A DNA stretch of 64,000 bases from an uncultured Chlorobiaceae bacterium (GTDB taxonomy: Bacteria; Bacteroidota; Chlorobiia; Chlorobiales; Chlorobiaceae), in assembly GCA_903994525.1 (NCBI GenBank), contig CAJEXW010000017.1, forward strand, positions 1 through 64,000, written 5' to 3'. Within the stretch, counting starts at the first letter, position 1. Every line of letters begins with the position of its first letter. The notes below the pieces were generated by a model, which was given only the letters and a program-made list of their open reading frames with translations, did not search any database and was not told where the DNA came from. Positions 28,547 through 40,180 of this stretch are shown here, in pieces. The translations under genes and the position numbers were made by a program.

Positions 28547-29530
28547 TCAAATTATCGGTTCAGCGGCTGTTCCATGTTGTTCATGGAGTTCATAGGCATT
28601 GATGATATCCCTGACAAGCTTATGGCGAACCACGTCGCTCTTGTCGAGATAAACAAAGCTTATCCCCTTGATATTTTTGAGGATGGCTGGTGAATTGGTT
28701 AATCCTGAATCCACCTCTTTTGGAAGATCAATCTGTGTGACATCGCCGGTGATAATCGCTTTAGAGTTGATTCCAAGCCTTGTCAGGCACATTTTCATCT
28801 GTCTGTTGGATGCGTTCTGCGCCTCGTCGAGAATAATGAAGGAGTGACTCATCGTTCTGCCTCGCATATAGGCAAGAGGAACGATCTCGATAACTCGTTG
28901 TTCCGTTAGGAGTTTCAGTTTTTCAGCAGTTAGCATCTCCTGCAGGGCATCGTAGAGTGGACGCAGATAGGGATCAATTTTCTGGGCCAGATCCCCAGGC
29001 AAAAAACCGAGACTTTCACCAGCCTCAACTGCCGGACGGGCCAGAACAATCCGTTTGACTCTTTTGGCTTTCCATGCAGCAACAGCAATAGCGACTGCGG
29101 TATACGTTTTACCAGTACCTGCCGGTCCGATAGCAAAAACGATATCATTTTTTTTTGCTTCAGCAACTATTCGTCGCTGCCCATCAGTTTTTGCTTTGAC
29201 AGTATTTTCGGGAGTTACCACAATAACGTCATCCTCTCCGTCATGAGGGGCTTGTGGTGATGAAATTTTGGAGAGACCAAGATTGATAAGCGTGTCAAGA
29301 TCACTGTCGAGCACGTCGCCATGCTTGCCTGCAAGGAGTATCATTTCACTGAAAATCTTTTCAAGCAATGTCACTCCTTCGGGGTTTCCCCTGAGAACGA
29401 TCTGGCTTCCTCGAGCCGTAATCTGTATTTCCGAAAACTCATTCCTGATTTTTTTCAGAAGAGAATCGTAAGGGCCAAACAGCCTCAGTGGTTCAATACC
29501 CTGAATCTCAATAATTTTTTCTTTGGTCAA
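28547..29530 (-). CDS. PhoH family ATPase
   Basis: A 327-residue PhoH-like P-loop protein related to the helicase core, with proposed roles in RNA metabolism and the phosphate response. It has an N-terminal KH-like region, Walker A GPAGTGKTYTAVA near residue 137, LARPAVEAGESLGFLPGD, and Walker B FIILDEAQNAS, then ITGDVTQIDLP. Length and order match the usual PhoH. It starts 12 bases after the stop of the upstream epimerase gene on the same strand. Confidence 0.94.
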   Translation of the reverse strand: MTKEKIIEIQGIEPLRLFGPYDSLLKKIRNEFSEIQITARGSQIVLRGNPEGVTLLEKIFSEMILLAGKHGDVLDSDLDTLINLGLSKISSPQAPHDGEDDVIVVTPENTVKAKTDGQRRIVAEAKKNDIVFAIGPAGTGKTYTAVAIAVAAWKAKRVKRIVLARPAVEAGESLGFLPGDLAQKIDPYLRPLYDALQEMLTAEKLKLLTEQRVIEIVPLAYMRGRTMSHSFIILDEAQNASNRQMKMCLTRLGINSKAIITGDVTQIDLPKEVDSGLTNSPAILKNIKGISFVYLDKSDVVRHKLVRDIINAYELHEQHGTAAEPII

Positions 29531-29542
29531 GTGTCCTGATGG

Positions 29543-30538
29543 TTAAGCTTTTTCGGATTGTGAGCAGTTGAAATTGGGTTGATTTGAGGAGAGATAACGT
29601 TGTACATATTCTGTTATACCATCCTCAAGAGTCGTAAGCTTGTCGCTGAATCCTGCTGCCCTCAACCTGGAAATATCAGCACAGGTGTAATACTGGTACT
29701 TGTCACGAAGTGCCTCAGGCATCGGGATATAGTTGATGGCGGCAGGTATCGCAAGTGCTGAAAATGTTGCCGTTGTCAAATCCCTGAAACTTCTTGCGGT
29801 TCCGCTGCCAACATTAAAAAGGCCTGCAACCGAATTTTGTAGCAGCCATGCCATGATTTTTGTACAATCCCTGACGTAGACAAAATCTCTCAACTGTTCA
29901 CCATCTTTATAGTCAGCTCTGTGTGATTGAAAAAGCTTGACAAAACCTTTGTCGCGTATCTGGTGAAACGCCTTGAAGACTACGCTGCTCATATCTCCCT
30001 TATGATACTCGTTAGGGCCGTAAACATTAAAGAATTTCAGTCCCGCTGCGTGGTCCAGAAGATTATTCCTGAGAGCCCATCGATCGAAGAGGTGTTTTGA
30101 GTAACCGTACATATTCAGGGGTCGAAGGGTTCCAAGTTCATCAATAGCATCACGATATCCATGAGAGCCATCTCCATAGGTTGCCGCGCTTGAGGCATAG
30201 ATAAATCGTACATCATTTGCCATGCAGAAAGAGGCAATCTTTTTTGAGTAGACAAAATTATTGGTCAGAAGGTGATCCGCATCGGTTTCAGTTGTAGAGC
30301 TGTTAGCCCCCATGTGAATGATTGCGGAAATCTTCTTGAGAGCCCCTCTTTCGAGCAGGTCAGGAAAAAGATCTTTTGATATGAAATCAGCAAAATGGAG
30401 ATGAGAGAGGTTTTGCCATTTTTCAGTTGTCGTGAATCCCAGATCATCGACGATAATGATCTCATCCTCACCCATGCAGTTAAGCTGCCAAAGCATGGCG
30501 CTGCCGATAAATCCCGCCCCTCCAGTGATAATGACCAT
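29543..30538 (-). CDS. rfaD: ADP-glyceromanno-heptose 6-epimerase
   Basis: A short-chain dehydrogenase/reductase that forms ADP-L-glycero-D-manno-heptose for the lipopolysaccharide core. The N-terminal NAD(P) loop is TGGAGFIGSAMLWQL, the catalytic Tyr-Lys pair is in MYGYSKHLFD, and FFNVYGPNEYHKGDMSS is characteristic of RfaD. I chose ATG 30538 (331 residues), because the extra 25 residues of a longer frame lie before the nucleotide-binding strand and are merely hydrophobic. phoH follows 12 bases downstream. Confidence 0.93.
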   Translation of the reverse strand: MVIITGGAGFIGSAMLWQLNCMGEDEIIIVDDLGFTTTEKWQNLSHLHFADFISKDLFPDLLERGALKKISAIIHMGANSSTTETDADHLLTNNFVYSKKIASFCMANDVRFIYASSAATYGDGSHGYRDAIDELGTLRPLNMYGYSKHLFDRWALRNNLLDHAAGLKFFNVYGPNEYHKGDMSSVVFKAFHQIRDKGFVKLFQSHRADYKDGEQLRDFVYVRDCTKIMAWLLQNSVAGLFNVGSGTARSFRDLTTATFSALAIPAAINYIPMPEALRDKYQYYTCADISRLRAAGFSDKLTTLEDGITEYVQRYLSSNQPNFNCSQSEKA

Positions 30539-30656
30539 GCCGATACAGGTATTGAATAATTTGATGATAGCAAAGGCCAATATAAAGAGGCTAAAGGAAA
30601 AACAAAAGGCCACGATAAGTCAAGCTCGTAGCCTTTGAAGGGTATAAGTTACTGCC

Positions 30657-31079
30657 TCAGGCAGTTGCTTTGAGGAGATAATTTGTTACAAAAAGTTTTC
30701 TTCCCCAGAAGAGCCAGAGATGTATCGTCTCAAGCGGTTTTTCCAAAATTTCAGAGATCTGTCGTTGAGTGAGCCCGGATATTTCACTGAGAAGCACCGA
30801 GAATTTAATATCTGCAGCCCACTGTTTCATTGAATTGAGAAGCTGAAGGTTCTTTTTGCCAGTTTTGCCAATTAACGTGAATTCAACATTCTGCCCGAAC
30901 TGGTCCACATAACAATCCCTCAGAGTTCTCAAGAGCACATTTTCTTCAGTCTGTGGTGCTGCATAAAGGTATGTTTTCTTGACGAGTTCCTGTGATATCC
31001 CCTGGTCACCGGTCATCCAATAGGCAAGACTGTATATATCATCAAGTAGATCAAGCGGCGTTTTTATAATGCTTTTCAT
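30657..31079 (-). CDS. ECF sigma-factor-like protein, divergent
   Basis: A 140-residue protein whose plan resembles an ECF sigma factor. Residues about 7-38 (LLDDIYSLAYWMTGDQGISQ) look like region 2, and residues about 90-130 (LLSEISGLTQRQISEILEKP, then an LFWGRKLF helix) look like the helix-turn-helix of region 4. The usual acidic QETF motif of region 2 is replaced by LVKKTYLY, and charged core residues seem lost, so promoter melting is doubtful. It may be a regulator that binds DNA or the polymerase without acting as a full sigma factor. Start choice is fixed by a strong ribosome-binding site at 31081-31089. Confidence 0.6.
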   Translation of the reverse strand: MKSIIKTPLDLLDDIYSLAYWMTGDQGISQELVKKTYLYAAPQTEENVLLRTLRDCYVDQFGQNVEFTLIGKTGKKNLQLLNSMKQWAADIKFSVLLSEISGLTQRQISEILEKPLETIHLWLFWGRKLFVTNYLLKATA

Positions 31080-31080
31080 A

Positions 31081-31089
31081 TCCCCCCCT
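31081..31089 (-). promoter_or_regulatory. Strong ribosome-binding site fixing the start of the sigma-like gene
   Basis: Read on the minus strand, a TAGGGGGGGA run ends one base before ATG 31079. The alternative ATG at 31157 has no purine-rich site, so the shorter protein is preferred. The spacing to the ATG is very short, but the G tract is the only candidate. Confidence 0.65.
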
Positions 31090-31261
31090 AATATTGGATT
31101 TATTCTGTCCTGTTTTAATTTATGAAATAAATCAGGATTGTCCAGATTTTTTTTCATGAATTTGTGTGAAAAAGATGCTTTTTTATAGCAATCTTATTAT
31201 CCGCTTAAAAGAAAATCGTTTTTCTACTTAAATTTCATAGCTAACAACGACTGACGCAGAC

Positions 31262-32329
31262 ATGAAAAAAGATATAATGCATCTTCTTAATCCCGCATTA
31301 CGGAATATTGCATCATACAGGGTTGATGGAGGGCAGCAGGCTGAGATAAAACTGAACCAGAACGAGAGCCCTTTTGATTTGCCAATGTGGCTGAAAGAGG
31401 AGATAATGGGCGAGTTTATAAAAGAGCCATGGAATCGCTATCCCGATATTTTGCCTTACCGAGGGATGCGGGCCTATGCAGAATTTATTGGCATATCACC
31501 AGATTCGGTGATCATGAGTAATGGCTCCAATGAGATGCTGTATACTATTTTTCTTGCATGTCTTGGTCCTGGAAGAAAGGTGCTGATTCCGAACAGCTCT
31601 TTTTCACTTTATGAAAAAATTGCCTTGCTTTTGCAGTCAAAGATTATCGGAGTACCTATGCTTCCTGATCTTGACTTTGATACTGAGGCAATTCTTCGAA
31701 CGGCTCGAGATGAAGCCGTCGATTTTATTGTTCTTTCGACCCCAAACAATCCTACCTCGAAATCACTCACTTTTGAGGAGGTGCGCCTGATTGCAGAATC
31801 TACTGAGGCTCTTGTGCTGGTTGATGAAGCCTACACGGAGTTTTCAAGAGAGCGATCAGTTCTTGAACTGATTGATGAGTTACCAAATCTGATTGTGCTG
31901 CGTACCATGTCTAAAGCACTTGCCCTTGCTGGAATAAGGATTGGTTTTGCTCTTGCTAATCCCGTGCTGATGAGTGAGCTTGCCAAGCCAAAAATACCTT
32001 TTGCCTCTACCAGGCTTGCCGAAATCACCATCACCAGGGTACTGTCGAACTACTCGCTTGTAACCGATGCCGTTTCATTTATTCTTCATGAAAGGGAAAA
32101 GCTCTCTGTCGCGCTCTCTTTGCTTGAAGGGGTGAAAACCTTTGAAAGTGATACCAATTTTTTAATTATAAGGGTTCATAATGCTGACTCTGTTTTTCAA
32201 AGCCTCCGCAGCGCAGGTATTCTTGTTCGCAATGTCTCTGGCTACCATCTTATGGAAAACTGTTTAAGGTTCAACGTCGGTCTTGTTGAAGAAAATCGGC
32301 GTCTTGTTGAAAAACTTGGCTCGTTGTAA
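31262..32329 (+). CDS. hisC: Histidinol-phosphate aminotransferase
   Basis: A fold-type I PLP enzyme of 355 residues that transaminates imidazole-acetol phosphate in histidine synthesis. Visible are the N-terminal KLNQNESPFDLP, NNPTSKSL, the DEAYTEF aspartate that binds the pyridine nitrogen, and the PLP lysine in TMSKALALAGIRIG. The C-terminus ends with ENCLRFNVG. It is followed by the methyltransferase gene with one base between stop and start. A paralogous cobalamin enzyme is at 58275. Confidence 0.94.
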   Translation: MKKDIMHLLNPALRNIASYRVDGGQQAEIKLNQNESPFDLPMWLKEEIMGEFIKEPWNRYPDILPYRGMRAYAEFIGISPDSVIMSNGSNEMLYTIFLACLGPGRKVLIPNSSFSLYEKIALLLQSKIIGVPMLPDLDFDTEAILRTARDEAVDFIVLSTPNNPTSKSLTFEEVRLIAESTEALVLVDEAYTEFSRERSVLELIDELPNLIVLRTMSKALALAGIRIGFALANPVLMSELAKPKIPFASTRLAEITITRVLSNYSLVTDAVSFILHEREKLSVALSLLEGVKTFESDTNFLIIRVHNADSVFQSLRSAGILVRNVSGYHLMENCLRFNVGLVEENRRLVEKLGSL

Positions 32330-32330
32330 T

Positions 32331-32873
32331 ATGCGGGAGTTTCGAAAGTTGCACGGCAGCGAAATGAACCGGTTGAGTGTGGAACAGTATGCATCTGTAC
32401 CCAAGCATCCCCTTTACCTGCTGCTTCATAATATTCGCAGCATGTGGAATGTTGGCTCTATGTTCAGAACCGCTGATGCTGTGGCTGTTGAAAAGATGAT
32501 TCTTTGTGGTTATACCGCCACTCCGCCAAGGAAAGAGATTGATAAAACCGCTTTGGGAGCACAGGATACTGTACTGTGGGAGTATTATGCTGATCCGATT
32601 GAGGCTGTTATGATCCTCAAAAAGGGTGGTGTGAGAATTTGTGCGCTTGAGATTACTTCAGGCAGTCTACCATACTCAGAGGTTGAGGAGAAAGCTTTTC
32701 CGCTTTGTCTTGTTGTCGGTAACGAGGTTGATGGAATTGAGCCAGCATTGCTAAAATGCTGTGATGAGGTTTTAGAGATTCCACAGTATGGCACAAAACA
32801 TTCCCTGAATGTTTCCGTTGCTGCTGCTGTTGCCCTGTTTGAACTGGTGCGCATTGTTCGCAGGAAAATGTAA
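32331..32873 (+). CDS. SpoU/TrmH family RNA 2'-O-methyltransferase
   Basis: A 180-residue SPOUT methyltransferase using SAM to methylate a ribose in tRNA or rRNA. The three family motifs are present: HNIRSMWNVGSMFRTADA (motif 1), LVVGNEVDGIEP (motif 2) and IPQYGTKHSLNVSVAAAVALF (motif 3, shortened from the usual MxGxxxSLNVS). The RNA target cannot be assigned. I start at ATG 32331, directly after the hisC stop, rather than at a frame opening inside hisC. Confidence 0.92.
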   Translation: MREFRKLHGSEMNRLSVEQYASVPKHPLYLLLHNIRSMWNVGSMFRTADAVAVEKMILCGYTATPPRKEIDKTALGAQDTVLWEYYADPIEAVMILKKGGVRICALEITSGSLPYSEVEEKAFPLCLVVGNEVDGIEPALLKCCDEVLEIPQYGTKHSLNVSVAAAVALFELVRIVRRKM

Positions 32874-32933
32874 CATTTTGGTTTTTGATTATGTTTTGCT
32901 TACTTGAGAGCTAATGTAAAACGATGTTCTTCA

Positions 32934-33764
32934 ATGCTTCATTACAAGGTATACAAATTAGATGACTTTGAAGCTCCCTGGGTTGTGTTTGTGCATGGGG
33001 CTGGCGGAAGCTCTTCGATATGGTTTCTGCAGATAAAGGAGTTTATCAAGCATTTCAATGTGTTGCTCGTTGATCTCAGAGGCCATGGAAAGTCGAAAGG
33101 GATGGTTGTACCCAAGGGAGTCTATCGTTATGATTTTGAAGATATTACCCGTGATATTCTTGAGGTGCTCGACTCCCTCAAGATTCAAAAGGCCAATTTT
33201 ATAGGTATATCACTTGGTACCATTCTTATTCGTAATCTCAGCGAAATTGCGCCAGAGAGGGTCTCCTCCATGATTATGGGTGGGGCTGTCATAAGGCTTA
33301 ATATTCGAGCCAAGGTTCTTGTGACTCTTGGCAATATGTTCAAAAGTGTTGTGCCCTATATGTGGCTCTACAGGTTTTTTGCCTGGATTATTATGCCAAG
33401 TGAGCGACATAAAAAATCGCGTCTGCTTTTTGTCAACGAGGCAAAGAAGGTTGCGCAGAAGGAGTTTATGCGCTGGTTTAGTCTAACCTATCAAATTACT
33501 CCGTTATTGAAGTATTTTGAAGAGAAGGATACTGCGATTCCAACACTGTATCTTATGGGTGATGAGGATCACATGTTTCTGCCGGCGGTTCGGTTTATTG
33601 TGAAGAAACATACCAATTCATGGCTTGAGGTGATAGAGAATTCCGGGCATGTGTGTAACGTCGATCAACCGGGTGAATTCAATTCTCGAGCCATTCTCTT
33701 TTTGAAAACAATATCAGACCATACCTCACCAGAAAAAACAGCCATGCAGTTTGCCGCTGGCTAA
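32934..33764 (+). CDS. Alpha/beta-hydrolase family protein
   Basis: A 276-residue hydrolase. The oxyanion segment HGAGGSSSIW follows the first strand, the nucleophile elbow is GISLGT (Ser near residue 95), the acid lies in LMGDEDHMF, and the histidine in ENSGHVCNVDQPGEF. All three catalytic residues are therefore present. The substrate is unknown. ATG 32934 is used; a TTG at 32904 is in frame. Its end overlaps the convergent pth gene by 4 bases. Confidence 0.85.
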   Translation: MLHYKVYKLDDFEAPWVVFVHGAGGSSSIWFLQIKEFIKHFNVLLVDLRGHGKSKGMVVPKGVYRYDFEDITRDILEVLDSLKIQKANFIGISLGTILIRNLSEIAPERVSSMIMGGAVIRLNIRAKVLVTLGNMFKSVVPYMWLYRFFAWIIMPSERHKKSRLLFVNEAKKVAQKEFMRWFSLTYQITPLLKYFEEKDTAIPTLYLMGDEDHMFLPAVRFIVKKHTNSWLEVIENSGHVCNVDQPGEFNSRAILFLKTISDHTSPEKTAMQFAAG

Positions 33765-34333
33765 AAAACCGGCTTGTTATAGTTGTTCATTGCGTGCTGA
33801 ATGCCGTTCAAGGTGAAGTCAAGAGCTGCGTCGCCGCATACTGGCAGCACCTTCTCCACTATTTTTCTCTCCTCCTCGCTGAATTTTCCAAGCACAAATG
33901 ATGAAAAGGAGTTCAGCGACTGCTCGTCTGCTCTAATACCTATCCTGAGTCGTGCAAAATCATCACTTCCCAGACACTCAATAATGTGTTTCAACCCATT
34001 CTGACCACCAGAGGAGCCTTTGGAGCGCAGGCGTATGGTGCCGAGAGGAAGGTTGAGGTCATCACAAAGCACAAGGATTTCGCTAAGATTAATTTTATAG
34101 AAATTCATCGCTGCTACGACCGCATTCCCTGAAAGGTTCATATAGGTCATAGGCTTTATAATGATGACCGGTTCTCTTCGATGTGAGATTTTTGTTGACA
34201 AGTATTTTCCTTTACCCTTGCTGAATCCAGCTCCAAAAGAGAGTGCAATCTGCTCTGCGGCACAAAAGCCAATATTGTGCCGTGTTCCAAAATGGACCAC
34301 ATCAGGATTTCCAAGACCCACAAGAAGTTTCAT
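33761..34333 (-). CDS. pth: Peptidyl-tRNA hydrolase
   Basis: It recycles peptidyl-tRNAs released prematurely from ribosomes. The 190-residue protein starts MKLLVGLGNP, has the catalytic His in TRHNIGF, PMTYMNLSG with a conserved Asn, and CDDLNLPLGTIRLR with the conserved Asp. A frame opening at 34444 adds 37 hydrophobic residues before the family start and was not used. Length is normal. Confidence 0.96.
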   Translation of the reverse strand: MKLLVGLGNPDVVHFGTRHNIGFCAAEQIALSFGAGFSKGKGKYLSTKISHRREPVIIIKPMTYMNLSGNAVVAAMNFYKINLSEILVLCDDLNLPLGTIRLRSKGSSGGQNGLKHIIECLGSDDFARLRIGIRADEQSLNSFSSFVLGKFSEEERKIVEKVLPVCGDAALDFTLNGIQHAMNNYNKPVF

Positions 34334-34642
34334 AATCGGAAAGAGTAAAACCAGGATAATTTCTTTGATCTCTTTTTGCAAAAGAGAGGTTAAAGCGGTC
34401 GAAATATAGCAGAGGAGAATGAATATCAGCAACAACGATATCATTTTACTGCTTACAAATTTACTTCCTTCCCTGAAAAAGAGAGAGGGAAAGATGCTCT
34501 ATGAGTCCCAAAACATATTGTGATTCATGAAAAAAGTTGCAAATTGCATCTTACAGCTGTCAGCAGGATTCTTTTCTTCTCACAGTTCTGTTGACAACAT
34601 TTTTTTTCTTGTCGTTGGAAAAACAGTGTAAAAAAAAGAAAA

Positions 34643-37129
<2,487 letters not shown>

Positions 37130-37167
37130 GGCAGCCTGCTGATCATCGGATGACGTTTGTTTATAAG

Positions 37168-37197
37168 GGAGTCGCATCAAAGCGGCTCCTTTTTTTA
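37168..37197 (+). terminator. Intrinsic terminator after hppA
   Basis: A GGGAGTCGC / GCGGCTCC stem (one G-T pair) with an ATCAAA loop is followed by seven T residues, 39 bases past the hppA stop. Confidence 0.88.
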
Positions 37198-37281
37198 GGT
37201 GCGGTTCTTTATCAGAAAAGATGAATTGCTTGAGGATGCTTGTGCTCCGGGGTGTCCAGGTAAAACGATGCCGCTGCTCTT

Positions 37282-37623
37282 TCAAAGATTGAATAGCGAG
37301 CCCAGCAGCCAGGAAATTGCGCTGATGACTACAGAACCTGCAAGTGCCCACCAGAAGCCGTCGATGGTGAAACCACTGACCAGCATTGCCGCGAACTGTA
37401 ACATCAGGGCGTTGACCACCAGGAGAAAAAGCCCAAGGGTGAGAATAATAAAGGGAATAGAGAAAAAAAGCATGACTGGTCGAACCAGCGTGTTGATCAG
37501 CCCAAGCACAAGGGCCACGGCAATCGCCGCCCCAAAGCTTTTGATATGAATTCCGTCAAGAATATGTGCCGTCGTATACACCGCAAGGGCATTGACCAGC
37601 CATTGAATCAAAATGTGCATCAT
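37282..37623 (-). CDS. Phage holin family 4 superfamily membrane protein
   Basis: A 113-residue membrane protein with about four hydrophobic segments, starting MMHILIQWLVNALAVYTTAH, and including GLINTLVRPVMLFFSIPF, which is characteristic of this family of small membrane proteins of unknown role (named for a holin but mostly chromosomal). I chose the ATG at 37623 because a clear AAGGAGAGA site lies 6-8 bases upstream; a longer frame begins within the palindromic spacer. It is downstream of radA on the same strand. Confidence 0.85.
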   Translation of the reverse strand: MMHILIQWLVNALAVYTTAHILDGIHIKSFGAAIAVALVLGLINTLVRPVMLFFSIPFIILTLGLFLLVVNALMLQFAAMLVSGFTIDGFWWALAGSVVISAISWLLGSLFNL

Positions 37624-37646
37624 CGTTGTCTCTCCTTTTTTTAATG

Positions 37647-37697
37647 GACAATGGATAGTTGATAATGGACAACGCACTGTTCTTATTATCCATTGTC
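37647..37697. repeat. Intergenic palindrome between radA and the holin-like gene
   Basis: Eleven-base perfect arms GACAATGGATA (37647-37657) and TATCCATTGTC (37687-37697) bracket a spacer with a second, imperfect GTTGATAATGGACAAC copy. There is no T tract on either side in the right place, so it is not a standard terminator. It may be a dispersed palindromic repeat. Confidence 0.5.
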
Positions 37698-37702
37698 AAC
37701 TG

Positions 37703-39073
37703 TCAATTGATATTCAGCTCCACAAGAGCCTCACGGAGTGTTGCACACCCAGCGACAGCTACAGGAAGTTTTTTTAGTGATGGTTTGAGCTCACGGGTAT
37801 TGGCTTCAGGCAACACAATCCGCTTGAAGCCGAGGTGCGCGGCCTCCCGGATGCGCCGTTCGCTGTCGCTGATAGCCCTCAGCTCTCCAGCCAGCCCGAT
37901 CTCTCCGCAGCAGACTGTTGCAGGATCGACCGGTCGGTTCATAAGCCCTGAAGCAATGGCGGCTGCAATGGCGAGGTCTGCCGCTGGTTCAGCAAGCTTG
38001 AGTCCACCGGCTATTTTTACAAAGACATCCTGACCCCAGGTTTCAATGTGCAGCCTGTTTTCAAGCACTGCGAGGATAATCGACATCCGCTTCAGGTCGA
38101 AGCCGGTGCTTATGCGCTGCGGCATGGAGTAGTTTGTTTTCGAGACCAGCGCCTGAACCTCTACCAGCAGTGCCCTCGTTCCCTCAATTGCGGCAAGGAT
38201 GGAGTTGCCGGGCACGTCAGTTCTTCGTCCCGAGATAAAAAATTCGGAAGGGTTGCTCACCTCTTCGAGGCCGGTTTCGTCCATCCGGAAGACACCAATT
38301 TCATTTGTGGAGCCAAAACGGTTTTTGACTGAGCGGATAATCCGGTAGCGCTGGTACCCCTCTCCCTCAAACTGCAGGACGGTATCGACCATGTGCTCCA
38401 GCGCTTTCGGGCCCGCAAGCGCTCCCTCCTTGGTGATATGGCCAATAATCATCATGATAAAGTTTTGCTGCTTGGCGGCCTGGATAAGCGAGGCTGCACA
38501 CTCCCTGATCTGGGTTATGGTGCCGGCAGAACTTTGGTACTCCTCGGAGTGAACCGTCTGTATGGAGTCAATGATGACCAGCGCCGGTTTTTCACGTTCG
38601 ATGAGAGCAAGGATATGCTCAAGGTTCACTTCGGGAACGAGCCAGAGGTTATCGGCCTTGATGGAGAGCCTTTGCGCCCGTTCGCGTATCTGGTTTGGTG
38701 ACTCTTCACCGGAGATATAGAGCACTTTTGCCGGAGCAAGCCGGGGGGCAAGGTGCAGCATAAGCGTCGATTTGCCGATTCCCGGTTCGCCACCCACCAG
38801 TACGGCGGATGCCTGCATCAGGCCACCTCCGAGCACCCGGTCAAGTTCACCAATGCCGGTCATGATCCGCTTGAACTCAGAGGGGACGACATCATGCAGG
38901 TTCTGTACAGCAGCAACTCCTTCGGATGACGCTGATCGCTGTTTTTTTGTTTCGGGCTCGACGTGAGTCTCCTGAAGGGTTCCCCAGCTCTGGCATTCAA
39001 AACATTTTCCCTGATATTTCAGGGAGACGGCTCCGCAGTTTGAACAGATATATTTCGTGACAGCTTTGGCCAT
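37703..39073 (-). CDS. radA: DNA repair protein RadA
   Basis: RadA is a RecA-like branch-migration helicase that processes recombination intermediates. The 456-residue protein has an N-terminal C4 zinc finger (CSNCGAV and CFECQSW), Walker A GGEPGIGKST near residue 94, the RadA-specific KNRFGS motif, and a C-terminal Lon-protease-like domain (DVFVKIAGGLKLAEPAADLA). Length and order are standard. folD is 6 bases upstream on the same strand. Confidence 0.96.
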   Translation of the reverse strand: MAKAVTKYICSNCGAVSLKYQGKCFECQSWGTLQETHVEPETKKQRSASSEGVAAVQNLHDVVPSEFKRIMTGIGELDRVLGGGLMQASAVLVGGEPGIGKSTLMLHLAPRLAPAKVLYISGEESPNQIRERAQRLSIKADNLWLVPEVNLEHILALIEREKPALVIIDSIQTVHSEEYQSSAGTITQIRECAASLIQAAKQQNFIMMIIGHITKEGALAGPKALEHMVDTVLQFEGEGYQRYRIIRSVKNRFGSTNEIGVFRMDETGLEEVSNPSEFFISGRRTDVPGNSILAAIEGTRALLVEVQALVSKTNYSMPQRISTGFDLKRMSIILAVLENRLHIETWGQDVFVKIAGGLKLAEPAADLAIAAAIASGLMNRPVDPATVCCGEIGLAGELRAISDSERRIREAAHLGFKRIVLPEANTRELKPSLKKLPVAVAGCATLREALVELNIN

Positions 39074-39079
39074 TCTCGC

Positions 39080-39967
39080 TTACAGCCCGTTGGTCCGCTG
39101 AAATGACTGTAGCGTATTTTTCAGGAGCATGACGATGGTCATGGGGCCGACGCCACCGGGAACCGGAGTCATGGCCGAGGCAACCGCTGAGACACCCTCA
39201 TAATCCACATCCCCGACAAGACGGTATCCGTTCTTTGTTGATGCATCCTCAATGCGGTTAATGCCGACATCAATAACCACGGCACCCGACTTTACCATAT
39301 CGGCCGTGATAAATTTCGCTTTACCGATTGCTGCGACAAGAATGTCAGCCTGTCTGGTATAATCCGCAATGTTTGGAGTTGCCGAGTGGCAGATGGTAAC
39401 GGTACAGTTCGTCTCTTTCAGCTTCTGGAGCATGAGGTTTGCCATCGGTTTGCCGACAATATTGCTGCGGCCAACAACAACACAGTGTTTACCCTTCGTT
39501 TCAATATGGTAGCGACCAAGCAGTTCAAGAATACCGTAAGGAGTGCAGCTGACAAAACATTTGTCGAGGTGCCCCATGACAAGGCGGCCAAGATTTTCAG
39601 GATGGAACCCGTCAACATCTTTCGATGGATCAATAGCAAGCGTGACGGCAAATTCGTCAATCTGTTTTGGCAGTGGCTGTTGCACAAGGATACCGTGGAC
39701 CGACAGGTCGTTGTTCAACTCATGGATTGTCTTGAGCAGATGCTCCTCGGTTGTGTCGGCCGGCATTTCGATGACGGTGGAAATCATGCCGATCTCTTTG
39801 CATGTTTTCGCTTTATTGCGTACATAAACCTGCGATGCGGGATCTTCGCCGACAATGATCACGGTCAGTCCGGGCACTTTTCCGGTTTGTGCTCTGTAGC
39901 TGTCAACGCTCACTTTGAGTTCATTTTTCAGGTCAAGCGAGACCTTTTTTCCGTCAATAATTAGCAT
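39080..39967 (-). CDS. folD: Bifunctional methylenetetrahydrofolate dehydrogenase/cyclohydrolase
   Basis: It interconverts methylene-, methenyl- and formyl-tetrahydrofolate in one-carbon metabolism. The 295-residue protein has VYVRNKAKTCKEIGM with the catalytic Lys, GILVQQPLPKQID, the nucleotide loop VVVGRSNIVGKPMANLML and the C-terminal PGGVGPMTIVMLL. The length is typical. It is followed closely by radA. Confidence 0.97.
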   Translation of the reverse strand: MLIIDGKKVSLDLKNELKVSVDSYRAQTGKVPGLTVIIVGEDPASQVYVRNKAKTCKEIGMISTVIEMPADTTEEHLLKTIHELNNDLSVHGILVQQPLPKQIDEFAVTLAIDPSKDVDGFHPENLGRLVMGHLDKCFVSCTPYGILELLGRYHIETKGKHCVVVGRSNIVGKPMANLMLQKLKETNCTVTICHSATPNIADYTRQADILVAAIGKAKFITADMVKSGAVVIDVGINRIEDASTKNGYRLVGDVDYEGVSAVASAMTPVPGGVGPMTIVMLLKNTLQSFQRTNGL

Positions 39968-40180
39968 AATGGTGTCTCTTTTTTTGTCATTCTCTATGAT
40001 TCAATGGGTAATGTCATGACCGTAATATAACGATCAAACATTCATCGAAGCAGTAAATTTCAAAAGGAGTGTTCGGGTGAGTGTATGGAAATAATTATCA
40101 TTTTTCTCAATTGGTACCCCATCTTTATTTTTTTTGCGTTACAATGAGTTGGGCTCAGATAATAAAGGAGATGTACCCTT

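Noticed and set aside
31080-31157. Longer start for the sigma-like protein
   Set aside because: ATG 31157 has no ribosome-binding site, while a strong G-rich site precedes ATG 31079.
34334-34444. N-terminal membrane extension of peptidyl-tRNA hydrolase
   Set aside because: Pth proteins begin at MKLLVGLGNP; the extra hydrophobic residues have no family support and the enzyme is cytosolic.
34591-34632. TTGACA before hppA considered as a promoter
   Set aside because: The -35 match is perfect, but no acceptable -10 box lies 16-18 bases downstream, so I did not call it.
37647-37697. Palindrome considered as a terminator for radA
   Set aside because: No T run follows the stem in the radA direction; the flank on that side is an A run that belongs to the next ribosome-binding site.
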